Position numbers and translations under genes: made by a program
Assembly: GCA_021793055.1 (NCBI GenBank)
Contig: JAJYTL010000018.1
Location: 1-21,205 of the forward strand
Origin: Pseudomonadota bacterium
GTDB taxonomy: Bacteria > Pseudomonadota > Alphaproteobacteria > Ferrovibrionales > Ferrovibrionaceae
DNA length: 21,205 bases
Direction: 5' to 3'
Shown here: positions 15,899 to 21,205 of the stretch, in pieces
Numbering within the stretch: position 1 is the stretch's first letter
Layout: each line of letters begins with the position of its first letter
Notes under the pieces: model-generated
Seen by the model: only the letters and a program-made list of their open reading frames with translations
Told to the model about the DNA's origin: nothing
Databases searched by the model: none

Positions 15899-16534
15899 AT
15901 GAAGCCAAAGCCCTGCTTGCCGAAGAGCGCCGGCTCGTGCGCCGATTCGCGCCGGTTCTGCGTCCGCCGCCGCGATCCGGCGGCGGCGTTCTGGCGCGCG
16001 GCCTTGGCGCTTTACGCACGGCCCGGCGTGGCGCCGCTTTGCCTGAAATTGCAGGACGCTTACGGCTGCGACGTCATGGCGGTGCTGTTCTGCGCCTTTC
16101 TCGGCGCCGGCGGGTGCCGGCTCGACCGCCAGGCCCTCGCCGGTCTCGAGGCGGCGGTGCGGCCGTGGCGCGAGGCGGCGATTCTGCCGCTGCGTCGGCG
16201 CCGTCGCGCCTTGCCCGCCGGCGCGCGGGCGGCACGGCAACGCCTGCTCGCGGCGGAGATGGCGGCCGAACACGAGGCGGCGCGCCGGCTTGCCCGCTGG
16301 CATGCCGGCCGGCCGCTGCGCGCAGCGCCGCCGGCGCGGGCCGTGCGCGGCAATCTATTCGCTTACGGCGCCTTCCGCGATGCCCTGGCGGGGCGTGGCG
16401 GGGCGTCGCTCGCCCGCCTCGCGGTTCTTGCCGGGGCGTCCGCGGCCCGGTCGCCGGCCGGCCGCGCCTCGCCCCAGCGGCGCACGAGATCGCTGTCGAT
16501 GCCGAACAGATCGAGCACCCGCCCGATCGTGTGA
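15899..16534 (+). CDS. TIGR02444-type (DUF2390) protein of unknown function
   Basis: The 211-residue product matches a proteobacterial family of unknown function. Its core is FWRAALALYARPGVAPLCLK (31-50), LQDAYGCDVMAVLFCAFLG (51-69) and VRPWREAAILPLRRRRRAL (87-105), then a charged helix and NLFAYGAFRDAL (152-163). The protein is soluble, helical and Arg-rich. The start at 15899 (MKPKP) lies where the family begins; there is only a weak ribosome site. The reading frame runs 172 bp into the 3' part of ubiX on the other strand, and the last 30 or so residues (about 180-211) are not family-like. Those residues may be a late extension due to loss of the original stop. It is divergent from the YdcH gene at 15494-15715. 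Confidence 0.8.
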   Translation: MKPKPCLPKSAGSCADSRRFCVRRRDPAAAFWRAALALYARPGVAPLCLKLQDAYGCDVMAVLFCAFLGAGGCRLDRQALAGLEAAVRPWREAAILPLRRRRRALPAGARAARQRLLAAEMAAEHEAARRLARWHAGRPLRAAPPARAVRGNLFAYGAFRDALAGRGGASLARLAVLAGASAARSPAGRASPQRRTRSLSMPNRSSTRPIV

Positions 16535-17028
16535 TCGACCATATCGTCAAGCGTCGCCGGCTTGGCATAGAAGGCCGGCACCGGCGGCGCGACGATGGCA
16601 CCCATCTCGGCGACCGCCAGCATGTTGCGGATATGGCCAAGATGAAGCGGCGTCTCGCGCAGCACCAGGACCAGTTTGCGCCGTTCCTTTAGCACCACGT
16701 CGGCGGCGCGCGTGAGCAGGCTGCCGGTGATGCCGCTCGCGATCTCGGCCAAGGTCTTGACCGAGCAGGGCGCGATCACCATGCCGCGGGTGGCGAACGA
16801 GCCTGAGGCGATGGCGCCGCCGACATCGCCGATGGCATAGGCCTTGTCGGCCAGGGCGCGCACCGCGGCGGGCGTCCGGTCGGTCTCGTAGGCCAGGGTC
16901 ATCTCGGCCGCCTTGCTCATCACCAGGTGGGTCTCGACCCGCCCGCGCAAGACCTCGAGCAGGCGCACGCCGTAGATGCTGCCGGAAGCGCCGCTGATAC
17001 CGACGATAAGCCTTTCGGGAGCGGTCAT
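16363..17028 (-). CDS. ubiX: UbiX flavin prenyltransferase
   Basis: The 221-residue enzyme attaches a dimethylallyl group to FMN, making the prenylated FMN cofactor of the decarboxylase UbiD in ubiquinone synthesis. Signature segments are GISGASGSIYGVRLLEVL (10-27, FMN and phosphate binding), SGSFATRGMVIAPCSVKTLA (75-94), LVLRETPLHLGHIRNML (121-137) and IVAPPVPAFYAKP (145-157). The ATG at 17026-17028 follows AAAGG and gives the normal N-terminus; a longer frame to 17097 exists but is unlikely. The conserved domain ends near residue 188, and the last 33 residues are an Ala/Arg/Pro-rich tail that overlaps the convergent gene on the other strand. A UbiX-like decarboxylase partner (Pad1 type) is the alternative name for the same activity. 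Confidence 0.94.
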   Translation of the reverse strand: MTAPERLIVGISGASGSIYGVRLLEVLRGRVETHLVMSKAAEMTLAYETDRTPAAVRALADKAYAIGDVGGAIASGSFATRGMVIAPCSVKTLAEIASGITGSLLTRAADVVLKERRKLVLVLRETPLHLGHIRNMLAVAEMGAIVAPPVPAFYAKPATLDDMVDHTIGRVLDLFGIDSDLVRRWGEARPAGDRAADAPARTARRASDAPPRPARASRKAP

Positions 17029-17207
17029 CTCGGGCCTTTCGGAATGGTGGCGGTTTTGTTGCAACGACCCCTTGAACCCGCCTCGGCACCACGCCAAGTC
17101 AGGTAGGAGGGGGCGAAAGTCCTCTTCAAGGCCTTGCCCCGCCGCGCGCCGCGGGAATGGAGCCGACGGCGTTGCGCGTTGGGGGCGAACATATGGGAGA
17201 ATGCGGA

Positions 17208-17390
17208 ATGAATCTTGAGCCTCGCATCGAACAGCTTCGCCTGAAACATGCAGCCCTCGACGACGTCATTTTCCAAGAAAACCACCGCCCCCATCCCGAT
17301 GCCGAGCGCCTCGCCCAGTTGAAGCGCAAGAAGCTCAAGCTCAAAGACGAAATCGTCCGCCTCCAACACGATAACTTCGAACAAACCTGA
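17208..17390 (+). CDS. YdcH family (DUF465) small protein, second copy
   Basis: This 60-residue protein has the DUF465 pattern: LEPRIEQLRLKHAALDDVI, then PDAERLAQLKRKKLKLKDEI. It is basic, helical and soluble; the function of the family is unknown. The ATG at 17208 is preferred because GGGAGA lies seven bases upstream; in-frame ATGs at 17157 and 17193 would add non-conserved residues. It is divergent from ubiX, 179 bp away, and followed by a strong hairpin. It differs clearly from the copy at 15494-15715, so the two are old paralogues and not a recent duplication. Confidence 0.88.
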   Translation: MNLEPRIEQLRLKHAALDDVIFQENHRPHPDAERLAQLKRKKLKLKDEIVRLQHDNFEQT

Positions 17391-17407
17391 GCGGGCAAAT
17401 CTAACCT

Positions 17408-17432
17408 GCGGGGCCGCTCCCGGCCCCGCTTT
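17408..17432. terminator. Strong hairpin between convergent genes
   Basis: GCGGGGCCG (17408-17416) pairs perfectly with CGGCCCCGC (17421-17429) around a CTCC loop, followed by TTT. It lies 18 bp after the stop of the small YdcH gene and about 20 bp beyond the stop of the convergent acyl-CoA synthetase gene. The short T-run makes it a fair intrinsic terminator for the + strand; on the minus strand it has no T-run and would act mainly as a structure protecting the 3' end. Confidence 0.75.
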
Positions 17433-17452
17433 CGCCCGGTTTCCGCCCGGCG

Positions 17453-19081
17453 TCAAAGCGCCTTGGCTTTGTCGCGCAAGGCGTATTTCTGAATCTTGCC
17501 GGTCGAGGTCTTCGGCAAGTCGCTGAACACTACCGTCCGCGGGCATTTGTAATGCGCGAGATGGTCGCGGCAGAAGGCGATGATCTCGTCCGTCGTCGCC
17601 TGTATGTTGGGTTTCAGGGTGACGAAGGCGCACGGGGTCTCGCCCCAGGTGGCATCGGGCCGCGCCACCACCGCTGCCTCCAGCACCTTGGGATGGCGAT
17701 AAAGCACGGATTCGACCTCGATGGTCGAGATGTTCTCGCCGCCGGAAATGATGATGTCCTTGGAGCGGTCGCGGATCTCGATATAGCCGTCCGGGTGCAG
17801 CACCGCGAGATCGCCGGAATGGAACCAGCCCTTGGCGAAGGCTTCCGTCGTCGCCTTGGGGTTCTTCAGATAGCCCTTCATCACCACGTTGCCGCGGAAC
17901 ATGATCTCGCCCATGGTCTCGCCGTCGGCCGGCACCTGCGCCATGGTCTTCGGGTCCATTACGGTCAAGGCCTCGAGCATGCGGTAGCGCACGCCCTGGC
18001 GGGCGCGGAGCCGGGCGCGCTCGGCGGCGTCCTGCTTGTCCCAGTCGCGATGCCAGGCGCAGACCACCGCCGGGCCGTAGGTCTCGGTCAGGCCGTAGAC
18101 ATGGCTCACCTTGAAGCCGAGCGTCTCCATCGCGCCGATCACGGCGGCGGGCGGCGCCGCGCCGGCGGTCGCGACCTCGACCCCGGCCTTCAGCCCGACC
18201 TTCAGTTCCGCCGGCGCGTTGACCAGCATGTTGAGCACGATCGGCGCACCGTTGAAATGGGTGACGCCGTGCTCGGCGATCGCCTCGTAGACCGCCTTGG
18301 CCTCGACCCGGCGGAGGCAGACATGGGTTCCGACCATCGAAGTCACGGTCCAGGGGAAGCACCAGCCGTTGCAGTGGAACATCGGCAGCGTCCAGAGATA
18401 GACCGGATGCTGGCCCATGCCCCAATCGAGCGCGTTCGAGATGCTGTTGAGATAGGCGCCGCGGTGGCTGTAGACCACGCCCTTCGGGTTGCCGGTGGTG
18501 CCGGAGGTATAGTTGAGCGCCAGCGCCTGCCATTCGTCGGCCGGCCATGTCCAGGCGAAATCGGGATCGCCACCGGCGACGAACTCGGCATAGGTGATGG
18601 CGCCGATGCGCTCGCCCTCGGGATAGAGCGGATCGTCGATATCGATGACATAGGGCTTGTCGCCGCCCATCTCGGCCAGCGCTGCCTTGGCGAGGCCGGC
18701 GAACTCGCCGTCGACGATCAGCACCTTGGCCTCGCCGTGGCCGAGGATGAAGGCGATGGTCTTGGCGTCGAGGCGGATGTTGAGGGCGTTCAGGACGCCG
18801 CCCACCATGGGCACCGCGAAATGCGCTTCGAGGATCGCCGGCACGTTCGGCGCCAGCACCGCGACAGTGTCGCCGACGCCGATGCCGCGCTTGGCGAGCG
18901 CCGAGGCGAGGCGCCGGGCGCGGGCGTAAAGCTCGGCATAGGTGGCGCGGAAGGCGCCGTGGATCACGGCGAGATGGTCGGGATAGACCGCGGCGGTGCG
19001 CTCGATGAAGGAAAGCGGCGAAAGCGGCTGGAAATTCGCCGGATTACGGTCGAGATTCTGCTCAAACGGATTGTCAGCCAT
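17453..19081 (-). CDS. AMP-forming acyl-CoA synthetase
   Basis: The 542-residue enzyme activates a carboxylic acid with ATP and joins it to CoA through an acyl-adenylate. Family motifs are all present: YTSGTTGNPKG (191-201, ATP loop), the acyl-pocket region TLPMFHCNGW (231-240), VYGLTETYGP (328-337), GWFHSGD (418-424), DRSKDIIISGGENIS (438-452) and the catalytic Lys529 in TSTGKIQKY. The start at 19081 follows GGAGG by four bases; the frame remains open upstream to 19195, but that part is Arg-rich and not family-like. It resembles the group annotated as medium/long-chain or plant-like acyl-activating enzymes, which includes methylmercaptopropionate-CoA ligases; the substrate cannot be fixed from sequence. 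The downstream hairpin at 17408-17432 separates it from the YdcH gene. Confidence 0.93.
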   Translation of the reverse strand: MADNPFEQNLDRNPANFQPLSPLSFIERTAAVYPDHLAVIHGAFRATYAELYARARRLASALAKRGIGVGDTVAVLAPNVPAILEAHFAVPMVGGVLNALNIRLDAKTIAFILGHGEAKVLIVDGEFAGLAKAALAEMGGDKPYVIDIDDPLYPEGERIGAITYAEFVAGGDPDFAWTWPADEWQALALNYTSGTTGNPKGVVYSHRGAYLNSISNALDWGMGQHPVYLWTLPMFHCNGWCFPWTVTSMVGTHVCLRRVEAKAVYEAIAEHGVTHFNGAPIVLNMLVNAPAELKVGLKAGVEVATAGAAPPAAVIGAMETLGFKVSHVYGLTETYGPAVVCAWHRDWDKQDAAERARLRARQGVRYRMLEALTVMDPKTMAQVPADGETMGEIMFRGNVVMKGYLKNPKATTEAFAKGWFHSGDLAVLHPDGYIEIRDRSKDIIISGGENISTIEVESVLYRHPKVLEAAVVARPDATWGETPCAFVTLKPNIQATTDEIIAFCRDHLAHYKCPRTVVFSDLPKTSTGKIQKYALRDKAKAL

Positions 19082-19278
19082 GTGCCCTCCCGGATGTCCC
19101 CTTATCGGGCGGGTTCCGGCCCCCGAGGGCCGGTCCCGCGCTTTTATGCCGCGACCCGATCGGGTTTCGCGCCGATCGGGCTTCCGGCTCGACAAGAAGC
19201 TAACCGCGCGGCGGGCCGAAGATCAATCGGCCGTTTGCCCGCGCCACGCCTCCGGTCGGCGATTTCCCGCGGCCCGCC

Positions 19279-19932
19279 TCAAGCCTCCGAGTTGGCGGCG
19301 GGATCCTCCGGCGTTTCGGGTGGTGCCGCTTCGTCGGCGCCGGGATCGGCCGGCGACAGGCCGCGCTTCGCCGCCAGCGCCTGCTTGCGCTGGGCGGCCC
19401 GGGCGACCGCCTGATCGAGCTCGATCTGGGTGCAGATGCCAAGCCCGACCGGGTCGCGCGGCTTGATGTTGGCCGTGTTCCAGTGGGTGCGGCCACGGAT
19501 CGCGTCGACCGTCGCCTTGGTGGTGCCGAGCAGCTTGAGAATCTGGCTGTCTGGGATTTCCGGGTGGAATTTTAGGATCCAGGCGATGGCGTCGGGCCGG
19601 TCCTGGCGTTTCGAGACCGGCGTATAGCGGGCGCCCTTGCCGCGCGCCGGCGCCACCGGCACCGGGCTTTCCGAAAGCTTGAGACGAGCCTTGGAATCGT
19701 TGGTGCAGCGTTCGATTTCCTCGCGGGTCAGCTGTCCGTTGCCCACCGGGTCGAGGCCGGAGATGCCGGTCGCGACCTCGCCATCGGCGATGCCCTTCAC
19801 CTCCAGGGGGTGCAGGCCGCAGAACTCGGCGATCTGGTCGAAAGTCAAAGCGGTATTCTCCACCAGCCACACCGCTGTCGCCTTCGGCATCAGCGGGAGT
19901 TGGCTGGCTTCATTGCGGCGGGTCGTCGCCAT
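19279..19932 (-). CDS. trcR: DUF1013 protein, TrcR-type cell-cycle transcriptional regulator
   Basis: The 217-residue protein belongs to a family restricted largely to alphaproteobacteria and named TrcR after work on cell-cycle control. Two helix-turn-helix-like segments are visible: LTFDQIAEFCGLHPLEVKGI (29-48) and IPDSQILKLLGTTKATVDAI (126-145). GLDPVGNGQLTREEIERC (59-76) and RTHWNTANIKPRDPVGLGIC (148-167) are further conserved blocks. The tail after residue 185 is acidic, rich in Pro and Ala, and probably disordered. The ATG at 19930-19932 follows an AGGAATGAGGA ribosome site. It lies 197 bp upstream of the acyl-CoA synthetase gene and 139 bp downstream of the quinone oxidoreductase gene on the same strand, so all three may have separate promoters. 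DNA targets cannot be read from this window. Confidence 0.9.
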   Translation of the reverse strand: MATTRRNEASQLPLMPKATAVWLVENTALTFDQIAEFCGLHPLEVKGIADGEVATGISGLDPVGNGQLTREEIERCTNDSKARLKLSESPVPVAPARGKGARYTPVSKRQDRPDAIAWILKFHPEIPDSQILKLLGTTKATVDAIRGRTHWNTANIKPRDPVGLGICTQIELDQAVARAAQRKQALAAKRGLSPADPGADEAAPPETPEDPAANSEA

Positions 19933-20071
19933 TCCTCATTCCTTTTGCTGCTGACCGGGGCCGGGTTTTCAACACTTTACCATGACCTGCCGGCGCCCGC
20001 GCCCCCAAGAAGCGGGCCGCGGGCCAGATTATTTCGCGGCGTCGCGTCGGTTCCAGAAGCTCGGCCCCGGA

Positions 20072-21067
20072 TCACACGGTCAGGACGATCTTGCCGAAAT
20101 GGTCGGCGTCGATATGGCGGTGCGCCGCGGCCGCCTCCGCGAGCGCGAAGGTGGTGTCGATGATGGGCTTCACCCGGCCCGCCGCGACCAGCGGCCAGAC
20201 CTTTTCCTTCAAGGCCTTGGCGATTTCGCCCTTGCGCGCCACCGGGCGCGGGCGAAGGGTCGAGCCGGTGATGGTGAGGCGCTTTTGCATCAAGGGCGCC
20301 AGGTTGATCTCGGCCACCGGCCCTTTCAGGAAGGCGATGTAGACCAGCCGGCCTTCCGGCGCCAGGGCGGCGATATTGCGCGAAATGTAATCCCCGCCCA
20401 CCATGTCGAGGATCAGGTTAACGCCCTCGTTTTGGGTCAGTTCCTTGACCACGCGGACGAAATCCTCCGACTTGTAGTCGATGGCGCGCTCCGCCCCGAG
20501 CTTTTCGCAGGCGCGGCACTTCTCGGCGCTGCCGGCGGTGACGAAGACCCGGGCGCCGAAGGCCTTGGCGAGCTGGATCGCGGTGGTGCCGATGCCCGAG
20601 GCGCCGCCATGGATCAGGATGGTCTCACCGGCCTGCAAGGCGCCGCGCTCGAAGACGTTGGTCCAGACCGTGAAGAAGGTCTCCGGCACCGCCGCGGCCT
20701 CGACCATCGAGAGCCCTTCGGGGATCGGCAGGCATTGCGGCGCCGGGGCGACGCAATATTCGGCGTAGCCGCCGCCGGCGACCAGGGCCATGCATTTGTC
20801 GCCCACGGTCCAGCCCGCGACCTTGGGGCCGAGCGCCGCGATCTCGCCCGCGATCTCGAGCCCCGGCAGGTCCGAGGCGCCGGGCGGCGGCGCGTAGTTG
20901 CCGAGCCGCTGCAAGACGTCCGGCCGGTTGACACCGGCGGCCGCGACCCTGATCAGCACCTCGCCGGCGCCGGGCTCGGGGCGCGGCCTGGTGGTCGGGC
21001 GCAACACCTCGGGTCCGCCCGGGCGGCTGATCTCGATGGCGGTCATCGTCGCGGGAAGTTCGGCCAT
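20072..21067 (-). CDS. NAD(P)H-quinone oxidoreductase, PIG3 family (zinc-independent MDR)
   Basis: The 331-residue protein is a medium-chain dehydrogenase/reductase of the quinone oxidoreductase group, which reduces quinones with NADPH in the cytoplasm. The N-terminal GroES-like domain has VNRPDVLQRLGNYAPPPGAS and LPGLEIAGEI. The cofactor domain carries ILIHGGASGIGTTAIQLAKA near residues 150-169. ITGSTLRPRPVARKGEIA and the C-terminal HIDADHFGKIVL are typical of the PIG3 subgroup. The cysteine and histidine zinc ligands of alcohol dehydrogenases are missing, as expected. The ATG at 21065-21067 gives the usual length; a second Met at residue 8 is a possible start. It is divergent from a new gene at the right edge. 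The natural substrate is not determined by the sequence. Confidence 0.93.
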   Translation of the reverse strand: MAELPATMTAIEISRPGGPEVLRPTTRPRPEPGAGEVLIRVAAAGVNRPDVLQRLGNYAPPPGASDLPGLEIAGEIAALGPKVAGWTVGDKCMALVAGGGYAEYCVAPAPQCLPIPEGLSMVEAAAVPETFFTVWTNVFERGALQAGETILIHGGASGIGTTAIQLAKAFGARVFVTAGSAEKCRACEKLGAERAIDYKSEDFVRVVKELTQNEGVNLILDMVGGDYISRNIAALAPEGRLVYIAFLKGPVAEINLAPLMQKRLTITGSTLRPRPVARKGEIAKALKEKVWPLVAAGRVKPIIDTTFALAEAAAAHRHIDADHFGKIVLTV

Positions 21068-21081
21068 GGGGTGCCTCGCGG

Positions 21082-21112
21082 TTGCAGGAAAACGCAGCCG
21101 GAGGTTTATAAT
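21082..21112 (+). promoter_or_regulatory. Probable promoter of the right-edge gene
   Basis: A consensus TATAAT lies at 21107-21112, in unusually AT-rich sequence (TTTATAATGTTAACAA) for this region. TTGCAG at 21082-21087 is a possible -35 box at a spacing of 19 bp. Transcription would start near 21119, some 38 bases before the ATG at 21157. Confidence 0.5.
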
Positions 21113-21156
21113 GTTAACAATGCCCTGGCAAGCCGCCGCCGGCCGAGGAGGACGCG

Positions 21157-21205
21157 ATGGATACGGACGATGTGGCCCCGCCGGATCGAAATCGGTGCCG
21201 CCGGT
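21157..21205 (+). CDS. Start of a gene cut by the right edge (possibly a DUF1192-like small protein)
   Basis: An ATG at 21157-21159 follows a strong GAGGAGGA ribosome site at about 21146-21153. Only 16 codons are in the window (MDTDDVAPPDRNRCRR). The acidic beginning recalls small alphaproteobacterial DUF1192 proteins, which begin with a similar Asp-rich stretch, but 16 residues are too few to be sure. The -10 box upstream supports a real gene. Confidence 0.5.
   Translation, partial: MDTDDVAPPDRNRCRR

Noticed and set aside
17552..19414. A 620-codon + strand frame opposite the acyl-CoA synthetase
   Set aside because: Long antisense frames are common at this GC content. The minus-strand gene has every family motif, and this frame has none and runs into the next intergenic region.

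Overview
The window looks like chromosomal DNA of a GC-rich alphaproteobacterium, most likely in or near the Rhodospirillales. The signs are a TsaE-AmgK fusion next to murU, AddB and AddA of the alphaproteobacterial type, a COQ9-family ubiquinone protein, the DUF1013/TrcR regulator, two YdcH (DUF465) proteins and a PIG3-type quinone oxidoreductase. Most of the window is densely packed housekeeping sequence. The exception is an AT-richer patch of about 1.8 kb behind a tRNA gene.

Layout. 1-225 (-): N-terminus of an SDR-type epimerase that runs off the left edge. 364-8967 (+): a tightly coupled operon tsaE/amgK - murU - addB - addA in which every junction is a 4-bp ATGA overlap. It combines tRNA t6A modification, MurNAc recycling and double-strand-break repair. 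9024-9100 (+): tRNA-Arg(CCG). 9101-10892: lower-GC accessory patch holding an intact toxin-first higB-higA pair with a palindromic operator over its -10 box, a frameshifted RelE/ParE toxin relic, and otherwise little coding sequence. This is the only clear sign of horizontal acquisition.

10893-12595 (-): beta-carbonic anhydrase, a YbjQ-family protein and ribosomal protein S21. 12723-13912 (+): peptide deformylase overlapping a COQ9-family gene. 13955-14449 (-): purE. 14699-15445 (+): a small soluble GGDEF protein with a conserved inhibitory site. 15494-17390: two small YdcH proteins flanking a convergent pair, a TIGR02444-type protein (+) and ubiX (-), whose 3' ends overlap by 172 bp. 17453-21067 (-): an acyl-CoA synthetase, the TrcR-type regulator and a PIG3-type quinone oxidoreductase. 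At the right edge a new + strand gene begins.

Functional themes. AmgK and MurU together turn recycled MurNAc into UDP-MurNAc. COQ9 and UbiX both serve ubiquinone synthesis, although they are not in one operon. I found no convincing new multi-gene system. The most interesting material is the toxin-antitoxin scar behind the tRNA, the long convergent coding overlap, and a probable leaderless promoter in front of def.
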